Below, piece by piece: positions 1 to 6,141 of a stretch of DNA of 8,406 nt. The DNA is from Phycisphaerae bacterium (GTDB lineage: Bacteria > Planctomycetota > Phycisphaerae > Tepidisphaerales > Tepidisphaeraceae). How positions within the stretch are numbered: position 1 is the stretch's first letter; each line of letters starts with the position of its first letter. A model generated the notes under the pieces. The model had not been told where the DNA came from and ran no database searches. It saw only the letters and a program-made list of their open reading frames with translations. A program made the position numbers and the translations under genes. Location of the stretch: the NCBI GenBank assembly GCA_014380825.1, contig JACMJD010000535.1:1-8406 (forward strand), read 5' to 3'.

Positions 1-1
1 G

Positions 2-1489
2 ACGGACGAGGAGCTGACCGAGGGCCACACTCTTCCGAAGTGGCCGGCGTTTCGGGAGAGTTCGCCGTATGCCAGATCGGTTCCGACGATCGCGAAGCCG
101 GCGGATGTACCGGAGAAGCAGTGGCCAGCGGTCCTGTCGAGGCTCAGGCACGCTGCATCGACGCGGGTCAACGTCGCAGATGTGCCCGGGCTGAACGAAG
201 CCGTTACAGCAGAGTTAATCAATCGCTTTGTAGGCGCCACCAACCGACAGCTCTGGACCGCCAACTCGGATGTGGTCATCGAGCGTTTTGTGCAGTTCGT
301 TGATCAGGCAAACGTCGCTTCAGCGGTCGATGATCGGCTGGCGCGATTCGAGCTGTATCAGCTTCAACTCCGCACGCTCGATTTTCACATCTTCAATCTG
401 TCCGACGAGTGGAAGGTCGAATCAGGCGATGCGTCAATCGCAGCGAAAACGGTGAAATATCGATTCGACGAATCGAATCCCCAGCCGATCGTGCTGCGAT
501 GCGAATTCGATTTCCCCGCCGACGCAAAGCTCTGGCATAAACTGATGCTGTCGATCCGGCCGGACGATTCGTGGCATCGAATCGACGCGACGCTGGACAT
601 TGGCGGATCGCGGTGGGCATCGCAGAAGACAACGTATCTCGCCCAGCACCGGCCGATCAGTCTGATGTTTCAGCCGCCGACGTTTGACGACACGACGCTT
701 CAGCCGCGGATGTGGATTCCGATGAAGCGGGGCGATCGCGTCGAGGCGAACAGCAATCGCGCGGTGCTGCGGATCATCCTCTCACCAAGCGACACCCCTC
801 GCGCCGTGTTCGGCAAAGTGATGCGAAACTTCCAGCGCGCCTTCGACTTCGGCCCTTTCTGGATGTACGTGCGCAACAGTCTGCTGCTGGTCGCGCTGAC
901 GACGATCGGCACACTGTTCAGCAGCGCGTTCGTCGCCTACGCGTTCGCGCGATTGCATTGGCCGGGACGATCGTTCGCCATGCTTCTTTTGCTGTCGACG
1001 ATGATGCTGCCGGCGCAGGTGACGATGATCCCGTCGTTCGTCATTTGGAAATCGCTCGGCTGGTACAACACGCTGAATCCCATGTGGGTGCCGGCGTTCT
1101 TCGGCGGGGCGTTTTTCATTTTCCTGATGACGCAGCAGATGAAAACCCTGCCGCGCGAGCTGGAGGAATCCAGCCGCATCGACGGGCTCAACGCGGTGCA
1201 GACGTGGTATTACATCATCCTCCCGCAGGTGAAACCGACGGCCGCCGCGATCGCGATCATGACGTTTATGTGGTCGTGGAACGAATTCATGGGCCCGCTC
1301 ATCTACCTGCGCGATCAATCCAAGTTCCCCCTGAGCCTGGGCCTGTTCGTCATGCGTTTGGAAAACTTCGGCGACTGGACCATGATCATGGCCGCCAACA
1401 CGCTGATGACGCTGCCGGTGATCATCATCTTCTTCCTGTGCCAGCGGTATTTCATCCAGGGCATTTCGATGAGCGGGATGAAGGGATAG
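2..1489 (+). CDS. Carbohydrate ABC transporter permease, MalG type, with large N-terminal extension (5' partial)
   Basis: Inner-membrane permease subunit of a binding-protein-dependent sugar importer. The frame is open from base 2, so the gene begins before the window; the GTG at 182 is only an internal codon. Of 495 visible residues, the last ~210 are a typical MalG half-transporter: a NFQRAF...RNSLLLVAL entry into the first visible helix (~292-315), further helices at ~326-348, ~357-378, ~412-428 and ~462-482, and the EAA loop that docks on the ATPase (EESSRIDG at 388-395, then nine residues and IILP). MalG proteins normally have one helix and a loop of some 50 residues before this point. 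Here at least 285 mostly soluble residues precede it, probably an expanded extracytoplasmic loop between TM1 and TM2; residues ~125-225 look beta-rich. Other transporter subunits would lie upstream, outside the window. The permease assignment is secure; the role of the extension is unknown. Confidence 0.9.
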   Translation, partial: TDEELTEGHTLPKWPAFRESSPYARSVPTIAKPADVPEKQWPAVLSRLRHAASTRVNVADVPGLNEAVTAELINRFVGATNRQLWTANSDVVIERFVQFVDQANVASAVDDRLARFELYQLQLRTLDFHIFNLSDEWKVESGDASIAAKTVKYRFDESNPQPIVLRCEFDFPADAKLWHKLMLSIRPDDSWHRIDATLDIGGSRWASQKTTYLAQHRPISLMFQPPTFDDTTLQPRMWIPMKRGDRVEANSNRAVLRIILSPSDTPRAVFGKVMRNFQRAFDFGPFWMYVRNSLLLVALTTIGTLFSSAFVAYAFARLHWPGRSFAMLLLLSTMMLPAQVTMIPSFVIWKSLGWYNTLNPMWVPAFFGGAFFIFLMTQQMKTLPRELEESSRIDGLNAVQTWYYIILPQVKPTAAAIAIMTFMWSWNEFMGPLIYLRDQSKFPLSLGLFVMRLENFGDWTMIMAANTLMTLPVIIIFFLCQRYFIQGISMSGMKG

Positions 1490-1498
1490 CAATTTCGT

Positions 1499-1528
1499 TT
1501 GACACATAGGCAAATGACTAAGTATATT
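1499..1528 (+). promoter_or_regulatory. Candidate sigma-70 promoter of arsR
   Basis: A perfect -35 hexamer TTGACA (1499-1504) is followed after 18 bases by TATATT (1523-1528), five of six matches to TATAAT. Transcription would start at about 1535-1537, on or next to the A of the arsR ATG at 1537. No Shine-Dalgarno sequence is visible before that ATG, so the transcript is probably leaderless. The promoter starts 10 bases after the permease stop codon and would separate arsR from the permease operon. Confidence 0.6.
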
Positions 1529-1537
1529 CTTGAGTCA
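1515..1537 (+). promoter_or_regulatory. Candidate ArsR operator (imperfect palindrome)
   Basis: The arms TGACT-AAG (from 1515) and CTTGAGTCA (to 1537) are inverted repeats, identical except for one inserted base. The palindrome covers the -10 box, the predicted transcription start and the first base of the arsR start codon. A dimeric winged-helix repressor bound here would block RNA polymerase, which fits autoregulation. ArsR proteins commonly bind imperfect 12-2-12-type palindromes near their own promoters; assignment of this site to this protein is inference. Confidence 0.5.
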
Positions 1538-1866
1538 TGGCTCGCCAACGCGCTGACACGGATGTTTTTCACGCGATCGCCGATCCGACTCGTCGGCGGA
1601 TGCTGGAGATGCTGCGGGATGAACAGATTCCCGCCACGCAACTCGCCCGGGCGTTTCGCATCTCGCAGCCGTCCGTCTCGCAGCACCTGCGCGTGCTGCG
1701 CGGCGCGGGGTTGGTTCGCGCGCGACGAATCGGTCGCAGCCGCGTCTACCAGATTCGGCCGCGGCAGCTTCGCATGGTGGTGGATTGGGTCGCGTACTTC
1801 GATAAATTCTGGGATGAGAAGCTCGACGCGCTGGGCAAGTATCTCAAACGGAAGCATCCAAAATGA
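1537..1866 (+). CDS. ArsR-family winged-helix transcriptional regulator (SRPBCC-associated type)
   Basis: A 109-residue dimeric DNA-binding repressor. The N-terminus DVFHAIADPTRRRMLEML is the classic ArsR first-helix pair. A helix-turn-helix follows at about residues 33-56, with recognition helix SQPSVSQHLRVLRGAGLV, then the beta wing RARRIGRSRVYQI and a C-terminal dimerisation helix (VDWVAYFDKFWDEKL). The protein has no cysteine and lacks the ELCVCDL metal site, so it is unlikely to sense thiophilic metals such as arsenite or cadmium as founding family members do. Its stop overlaps the start of the SRPBCC gene (ATGA at 1863-1866), a pairing seen in many bacteria. The ATG at 1537 is chosen because the conserved N-terminus begins just after it and a promoter lies directly upstream; no ribosome-binding site is visible. 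The family call is firm; the ligand is unknown. Confidence 0.93.
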   Translation: MARQRADTDVFHAIADPTRRRMLEMLRDEQIPATQLARAFRISQPSVSQHLRVLRGAGLVRARRIGRSRVYQIRPRQLRMVVDWVAYFDKFWDEKLDALGKYLKRKHPK

Positions 1867-2384
1867 GCAAATCGCTGACCAAAACGGCGCATTACGACCT
1901 CCCGCCCGAGCACGTGTGGACCGCGCTCACCGATCCGCGCGCGCTGGCGGAGTGGTTGATGCCGAACAACTTCACGCCTGTCGTCGGGCACAAGTTTCGA
2001 TTTGAAGTCGATCCAATGCCTGGCTGCGATCATCGCAACGATTGCGAAGTGCTGGTCGTCGATCCGCCGCGAAAGCTTGTGTATTCCTGGATGCCGGTGC
2101 GCAAGAAACCGCTTCCGCCGGGCATGCAGCCGTCGATCGTTACGTGGACGCTCACGCCGGAGAGCGGCGGCACGCGTCTCGATCTGCTGCACGAAGGACT
2201 GGAAGTTTACCCTTGGTGGCAGCGCGCGATGCTGCGTTTCGGCTGGGGAACGATGGTCAAGCGCTGGATCCCGAAAGTCGCGCGGCACCTGGATGCATCC
2301 GGCGCGTGGACGCCCGGCGCGATGCCGCTCGAAAAGCGTTGTTACAAAACAAAGACTTTGTCACCAACGGAGCTTACGTATTAA
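1863..2384 (+). CDS. SRPBCC / AHSA1-like (START-superfamily) protein
   Basis: A 173-residue cytoplasmic protein of the SRPBCC helix-grip fold, AHSA1/ActR-like (PF08327-type). The hallmark start is visible: hydrophobic strand TKTAHYDLPPEHVWTALTDP, then ALAEWLMP, strands around GHKFRFEVDP and LVVDPPRKLVYSW, and the late strands SIVTWTLTPESGGTRLDLLHEGL leading into the long C-terminal helix. The fold binds hydrophobic ligands in a deep pocket; no catalytic residues can be assigned. Translation is probably coupled to the regulator through the four-base overlap, so its level should follow ArsR derepression. The tail after the final helix (GAMPLEKRCYKTKTLSPTELTY region) is longer and more polar than in short relatives. 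Family confident, substrate unknown. Confidence 0.9.
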   Translation: MSKSLTKTAHYDLPPEHVWTALTDPRALAEWLMPNNFTPVVGHKFRFEVDPMPGCDHRNDCEVLVVDPPRKLVYSWMPVRKKPLPPGMQPSIVTWTLTPESGGTRLDLLHEGLEVYPWWQRAMLRFGWGTMVKRWIPKVARHLDASGAWTPGAMPLEKRCYKTKTLSPTELTY

Positions 2385-2416
2385 TAGGTTCAATCACTCT
2401 CTCGGGAGGAGACATA

Positions 2417-3067
2417 ATGAAAAGTTGGAAGCGGTTCGTCAGCGTTGCACTCTGCGCCGGTGTGCTGTTTGTCGGTCATGCGATGTCGCAGGACAAGCCC
2501 GCGCCGGGTGAACCGGGCGGCGACATGCCCGACATGCAGACGATGATGAAGAAGTGGCTTGCCACGGTGAAGCCGAATGCGAATCACAAGTGGCTGGAGC
2601 AGTTCGCCGGCAAGTGGAACACGACCACGAAGATGTGGATGGGTGGCCCGGACGCGCCGCCCACTGAAACCAAAGGCACCGCCGAGATGAAGATGGTGCT
2701 GGATGGGCGATATCTTCAGCAGGAAGCGAAGGGCGAGATGCTGATGCCCGACGCGACCGGACAGATGAAGCCGGTGCAGTACAGCGGCATGGGCCTGACC
2801 GGTTACGACAACTATCGCCACATCTACGTCGGCCACTGGCAGGACAATCTTTCCACCGCGATGCACGTATTCAGCGGCCAACGCGATCCGGCCGGCAAGG
2901 TGCTTACGATGTATGGCCAGATGGATGAGCCGATGCTCGACATGATCGCGCGGCACGTGAAATACGTGACGACGATCGACAGCGACAAGAAGTTCACCTT
3001 CGCGGTCTACGACCTGGCCGCCGGGGATAATCACAAGGCGCTGGAGATCGTGTACGAGCGACAATGA
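2417..3067 (+). CDS. Secreted DUF1579 family protein
   Basis: A 216-residue protein with a signal peptide: MKSWKR, a hydrophobic stretch to about residue 20, and a likely type I cleavage after AMS (residues 22-24). The mature part has a short Met/Pro-rich linker and then the DUF1579 pattern: HKWLEQFAGKWNTTTKMW, APPTETKGTAEMKMVLDGRYL, a GLTGYDNYRHIYVGHW block and a closing KALEIVYERQ strand. DUF1579 proteins are thought to be small beta-barrel, lipocalin-like proteins; no enzymatic activity is established. The ATG at 2417 has a strong ribosome-binding site (GGGAGGA, six bases away), and the signal peptide begins exactly there, so an upstream extension is rejected. It lies 32 bases after the SRPBCC gene with no terminator between, so it is probably the third gene of the ArsR operon. 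Confidence 0.88.
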   Translation: MKSWKRFVSVALCAGVLFVGHAMSQDKPAPGEPGGDMPDMQTMMKKWLATVKPNANHKWLEQFAGKWNTTTKMWMGGPDAPPTETKGTAEMKMVLDGRYLQQEAKGEMLMPDATGQMKPVQYSGMGLTGYDNYRHIYVGHWQDNLSTAMHVFSGQRDPAGKVLTMYGQMDEPMLDMIARHVKYVTTIDSDKKFTFAVYDLAAGDNHKALEIVYERQ

Positions 3068-3068
3068 A

Positions 3069-3104
3069 CGCGCGCATCATCGAGTCGCGCGCGATTTGTG
3101 TTTT
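3069..3104 (+). terminator. Candidate intrinsic terminator after the DUF1579 gene
   Basis: Two bases after the TGA, CGCGCGC (3069-3075) pairs perfectly with GCGCGCG (3087-3093) around an 11-base loop. The stem is followed by ATTTGTGTTTT, a broken T-tract. Position and form suit a rho-independent terminator closing the arsR unit, though the T-run is interrupted by two G residues. Confidence 0.5.
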
Positions 3105-3148
3105 GGGTGGAGTGGTGAACGCGCGATACACTGCTCAGGATGGGGCAC

Positions 3149-4330
3149 ATGCGACACATCGTTGCGGCGTTCGTTCTACTCGTCTTCGCGTTCGGCTCGC
3201 TCACTCGGGCCGAAGAACTCAAGCAGCGGCAGGCGACGATCAAGGGCATGGTGGTTCGCCAGGTCGGCAACGGGAAATACACCGGCCTGGCCGTCGGGAT
3301 CGTCGCGACGGCGGGGAAGGAAGCCAAGAACGGCCAAGTCACGATCGAAGGAAAGATCGGCGACGAAATGAAATCCGCGCTCACCGAGGCGGAGAAATAT
3401 GTCCGCGTGAATCACGCCGACCTGGGCAACGCGCAGATCACGATCAGCTTCGAAGAGCGTTATCACCCCAAGGATGGTGGCTCGGCCGGCACTGCATTTT
3501 CCGTGCTGCTGCGATCGCTGGTCGAAGGGTTTGAGATCGATTCCGCCGCCGCGATCACCGGCGATATCGCGGTGAACGGCAAAGTGATGCCGATCGGCGG
3601 CGTGACCGCGAAGCTGCGCGGCGTGATGGACGACGGCTGCACCATCGCTGTCATCCCGGCTGACAACATTCCGGCAGTCAGCGACCTGCTCGTGCGCGGC
3701 AGCGAGATGATGGAAATCCTGCGCGGCTTGCAGGTCTTCAGCGTAGCGAAAGTCGACGACGCGGTCGCGATCACGCGATCGGATCGCGCCGACAAGCTGA
3801 AGGAAGCGATCAAGCTGTACGGTGAGTTGCAGAAAGACATGTCGCGCGGAGTGACCGCGCTCAAGACGCCGGCCGCGCAGCAAAAGCTCGGCACGATTCT
3901 CGACCTGGCGCCGAATCACGTGAGCGCGAGATACGCGCTGGACATCGCCAAGGGCAACGGCCCGCGCACGCTGACGCGCAACGCGTCGGTCGTCGAGATC
4001 TTCGCAGCGGCCTATCCGTTCTGGGAGGTCGTGACCGACAAGAACAAGAAGGACATCACCCGCGCCGAGCTGCCCGTGGAAACCATCAAGTCGATGAAGG
4101 CGGACCTGAATTCGATCAAGCGCGTCACGCATCCGGACGTCGAGGGCCTGCGTAAGTCGATGCTCGTGTGGATCGACACGATCGACACGATCCTCTCGTC
4201 CGCCGGCAAGCAGGTGACCGAGCGCGATGTGAAGATCGTCGATCAGCGGCGTGATGCACTGGTGAAAGAATTGAAGCGGCTGAACAGCGATGAAGCGCTG
4301 GTCGCAAAGATGATGCGCGAGGGATATTGA
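3149..4330 (+). CDS. Secreted Lon-type (S16) serine protease domain protein without an ATPase
   Basis: A 393-residue exported protein. Residues 1-21 form a signal peptide (MRHIVAAFVLLVFAFGSLTRA). Residues ~30-205 match the Lon C-terminal proteolytic domain: YHPKDGGSAG carries the catalytic serine (S112, cf. PKDGPSAG in LonA), and GKVMPIGGVTAKLRGV carries the catalytic lysine (K155, aligned with Lon K722). ITGDIAVNG and AVIPADN also match. There is no AAA+ module, Walker motif or PDZ domain. The C-terminal ~180 residues are helical, with a TPR-like stretch near 242-270 (LDLAPNHVSARYAL). The ATG at 3149 is preferred over 3140: AGGA at 3137-3140 sits eight bases before it but would overlap the earlier ATG. 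The likely role is ATP-independent proteolysis or self-processing outside the cytoplasm. The domain call is strong; substrate and partners are unknown. Confidence 0.88.
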   Translation: MRHIVAAFVLLVFAFGSLTRAEELKQRQATIKGMVVRQVGNGKYTGLAVGIVATAGKEAKNGQVTIEGKIGDEMKSALTEAEKYVRVNHADLGNAQITISFEERYHPKDGGSAGTAFSVLLRSLVEGFEIDSAAAITGDIAVNGKVMPIGGVTAKLRGVMDDGCTIAVIPADNIPAVSDLLVRGSEMMEILRGLQVFSVAKVDDAVAITRSDRADKLKEAIKLYGELQKDMSRGVTALKTPAAQQKLGTILDLAPNHVSARYALDIAKGNGPRTLTRNASVVEIFAAAYPFWEVVTDKNKKDITRAELPVETIKSMKADLNSIKRVTHPDVEGLRKSMLVWIDTIDTILSSAGKQVTERDVKIVDQRRDALVKELKRLNSDEALVAKMMREGY

Positions 4331-4333
4331 TTT

Positions 4334-4405
4334 CGTGGCATGGGCGTCCCGCCCGTGCGTCGGTCGCTCAAGCGACGAATGCACGGGCGAGGCGCCCATG
4401 CCACG
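4334..4405. repeat. 72-bp palindromic intergenic repeat, family A
   Basis: Arms of 25 bases (4334-4358 and 4381-4405) are inverted repeats matching at 23 positions, starting CGTGGCATGGGCG and ending CGCCCATGCCACG. The 22-base centre holds a second small hairpin (GTCGCT, CA, AGCGAC). The element starts four bases after the stop of the Lon-like gene and could end its transcript. In spurious translations, this type of sequence gives the peptide HGRDAHAT, which I recall from many planctomycete and verrucomicrobial genomes; that recollection is unchecked here. It resembles a REP/BIME-like element. Confidence 0.85.
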
Positions 4406-4472
4406 TTGCTGCAACTTCCTCTCTCCGCTCGCATGCAATCTCGGACGCTGTAACTCTGCCCGGGGAGATTTC

Positions 4473-5438
4473 ATGCGATTTGGCCTACTTTCCGCCCTCG
4501 TTCTGTGCCTCACACATCTGGCGATCGCGCAGCCGCTGCTGCTCGTGCTCAACAAGGTCGACAACGAGCTGGCGATCATCGATCCGGACGCGATGAAGAT
4601 CCTGGCGAAGATCGAGACCGGTGTCGGGCCGCACGAGGTGTGCGTCACCAGCGATGGCAAGCTCGCGATCGTCGCGAACTACGGCACGGCGCAAGTGGTC
4701 GGTAAATCGCTTTCAGTGATCGACCTGGCGACGCGAAAAGTGTTGCGCGTCGTCGACACCTCGCCTCTGAAGCGTCCGCACGGGTTGGCCGAGGCGGATG
4801 GGAAGGTGTGGTTCACGTCCGAGACCAGCGCCGCCGTCGGTCGATACGACCCGGCGACCGACAAGGTCGACGCGATCATCGGCACCGGGCAGGGGCTCTC
4901 GCACATGGTCGTGCGCGACGCCAAGAGCGGCAAACTCTTCACCGCGAACATCATGAACGGTTCGGTGACGATGCTGGAAACGAAAGGCCCGCATCCGAAG
5001 CCCGTGCAGATTGCGGTACACAAGGAGCCCGAAGCGATCGCGATCTCCCCGGACGGCGGTTCGGTGTGGGTTGGCCATCGCAAGGGCGGCGATATCGTGG
5101 TGATCGATACGAAGACCAGGCAGGCGACGCAAACGATCGAGTGCGGCGGCGTGCCGATCCGCTTGGCGTTCACGCCTGACGGCAAGCGCGTGCTCGCCTC
5201 CGAAGCCGAAGGCGGCTACGTGGTCGCGTTCGACGCGACGACGTTCAAAGAGACGGGTCGAGTTTCCGTCGGTAACACGCCGGTCGGAATTCTCGCCACG
5301 CCCGACAGCAAACGCGCCTTCGTCGCGGTGACTGGGGAAGGCAAAGTTGCGTGCGTCGATCTGGAAACGATGAAGGTGACGAGTTCGTTGGAGACGGGCA
5401 ACCAACCCGATGGTGTGGCGTGGGTTGAGGGGAAATAA
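4473..5438 (+). CDS. Secreted YVTN/YncE-like beta-propeller protein
   Basis: A 321-residue exported protein. Residues 1-19 are a signal peptide ending AIA before QPLL. The rest is built of ~40-45-residue blades with the YVTN pattern: a strand such as NELAIIDPDAMKILAKIETG, then a P-H/P-x-G/I-x step (GVGPHEVCVTSDGKLAIVANYG), repeated as SLSVIDLATRKVLRVVD, DIVVIDTKTRQATQTIECG, YVVAFDATTFKETGRVSVG and KVACVDLETMKVTSSLETG. Blade count is consistent with a seven-bladed propeller. Such proteins act in the periplasm or outside as binding scaffolds, and some carry haem or metal cofactors; no cofactor motif (CxxCH) is present. The ATG at 4473 has GGAG five bases upstream and starts the signal peptide. 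It follows the Lon-like gene, but the palindromic repeat between them argues against a simple operon. Ligand unknown. Confidence 0.88.
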   Translation: MRFGLLSALVLCLTHLAIAQPLLLVLNKVDNELAIIDPDAMKILAKIETGVGPHEVCVTSDGKLAIVANYGTAQVVGKSLSVIDLATRKVLRVVDTSPLKRPHGLAEADGKVWFTSETSAAVGRYDPATDKVDAIIGTGQGLSHMVVRDAKSGKLFTANIMNGSVTMLETKGPHPKPVQIAVHKEPEAIAISPDGGSVWVGHRKGGDIVVIDTKTRQATQTIECGGVPIRLAFTPDGKRVLASEAEGGYVVAFDATTFKETGRVSVGNTPVGILATPDSKRAFVAVTGEGKVACVDLETMKVTSSLETGNQPDGVAWVEGK

Positions 5439-5512
5439 AAGGCGGATCGAATGAGCGAAGGGCGCGAAGGAGTTGAGAGAAGGAATAGAAAGAGAGCAAT
5501 ACAGAAAAGCAC

Positions 5513-5594
5513 TGTCATCCAGAGCGGTACTCCGCGAAGGATCTAGCCTGACGCGTGGAGCCAGATCCTTCGCCGGGTACCGCTCTGGATGACA
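5513..5594. repeat. 82-bp palindromic intergenic repeat, family B
   Basis: Arms of 32 bases (5513-5544 and 5563-5594) are inverted repeats matching at 30 positions, with an 18-base centre. The outer arm begins TGTCATCCAGAGCGGTAC and the inner part is CGAAGGATCT. The sequence is unrelated to the repeat at 4334-4405. It resembles the widely scattered 'GTCATCC...GCGAAGGATC' intergenic repeats I recall from many environmental bacterial genomes (recollection, not checked). It sits between the propeller gene and the membrane-protein gene and may act as a terminator or processing signal. Confidence 0.85.
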
Positions 5595-5641
5595 CCGCCT
5601 CCTTCGCGACCGTATTTGTTCCTTCGAGTACGATCGATTTC

Positions 5642-6106
5642 ATGCATCCGCTCACGCGCGACCAGGAAGCCGATCGGATCCTTACCGTCTACGGCAACGA
5701 TCTGCCCGGCATCATGACGATGCTCGAGCGGCAGTTTGTGGTGTTGCACAACCGCGCGCAGGTGTTGCTCACGCTGTGCGGCATCGTGATCAGCACAACC
5801 GGGTTCTCAGGGCGCATCATCGCCGGTACGAATCCGCTGGCGCAGTTTCTGATTATCGGTGGGGTCGGGTTGGTGCTGCTGTCCGCCGTCATCGTGGCGT
5901 GGGGCGTGCTGCATCTGTATTGGCTGACGATGCAGACCGGCCAGGACACGCGAAGCTGGCTGCTCAATTCACTGCGATATCGCGACAAGAAAACTCAGTC
6001 GTACCGCGTGGGGCTCGTCGTGATGCTGATCGGCCTGGCGTTGTACGTTGGGGCGATCGCGGTAATGCTTCTGTACCCGCACGAAGGCGGCCTGCCGGCG
6101 CGGTAA
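5642..6106 (+). CDS. Small three-helix membrane protein of unknown function
   Basis: A 154-residue protein I cannot assign to a characterised family. Residues 1-40 are soluble and partly amphipathic (MLERQFVVLHNRAQ). Membrane segments follow at about 40-57 (VLLTLCGIVISTTGFSG), 68-92 (FLIIGGVGLVLLSAVIVAWG...) and 122-145 (VGLVVMLIGLALYVGAIAVMLL). A positively charged loop (SLRYRDKKTQSYR) joins the last two. An N-terminal helix running into a membrane hairpin is loosely like small signalling or effector membrane proteins, but no motif supports that. The ATG at 5642 is chosen because the in-frame GTG at 5555 lies inside the palindromic repeat; no ribosome-binding site is seen. The 35-base gap to the convergent PEP-CTERM gene holds no clear terminator. 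Confidence 0.75.
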   Translation: MHPLTRDQEADRILTVYGNDLPGIMTMLERQFVVLHNRAQVLLTLCGIVISTTGFSGRIIAGTNPLAQFLIIGGVGLVLLSAVIVAWGVLHLYWLTMQTGQDTRSWLLNSLRYRDKKTQSYRVGLVVMLIGLALYVGAIAVMLLYPHEGGLPAR

Positions 6107-6141
6107 AGCGACGCGTGCACAGATGAAGTGTCTGGCGGAGA

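Noticed and set aside
182..184. GTG as the start of the permease
   Set aside because: The frame is open from the left edge with similar codon use, and there is no ribosome-binding site before 182.
782..1513. Minus-strand open frame of 243 codons opposite the permease
   Set aside because: The translation is rich in His, Arg and Gln with no family pattern, while the plus strand carries the EAA motif and membrane helices.
1537..1866. Metal-sensing ArsR/SmtB regulator
   Set aside because: The protein has no cysteine and lacks the ELCVCDL motif; an arsenic or cadmium role is not supported.
2042..2416. Upstream extension of the DUF1579 frame
   Set aside because: It overlaps the SRPBCC gene in another frame; the signal peptide and strong ribosome-binding site both place the start at 2417.
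2417..2480. Lipoprotein signal (VALC) in the DUF1579 protein
   Set aside because: Leu precedes the Cys, which does not fit a lipobox, and the Cys lies in the middle of the hydrophobic core; a type I cleavage after AMS fits better.
3176..4660. Long minus-strand open frame of 494 codons opposite the Lon-like gene
   Set aside because: It is antisense to a protein with clear signal peptide and catalytic motifs, runs through the palindromic repeat, and its translation is His/Arg/Asp-rich, typical of the shadow of a GC-rich gene.
5450..5545. 31-codon open frame after the propeller gene
   Set aside because: It is purine-rich, ends inside the palindromic repeat and has no recognisable product.
4334..5594. 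CRISPR array or insertion-sequence ends
   Set aside because: The two palindromes differ from each other, are not regularly spaced, and flank no transposase; the gene between them is an ordinary beta-propeller.
5555..5641. GTG at 5555 as the start of the small membrane protein
   Set aside because: It lies inside the palindromic repeat, and residues before the ATG at 5642 are simply the translated repeat.
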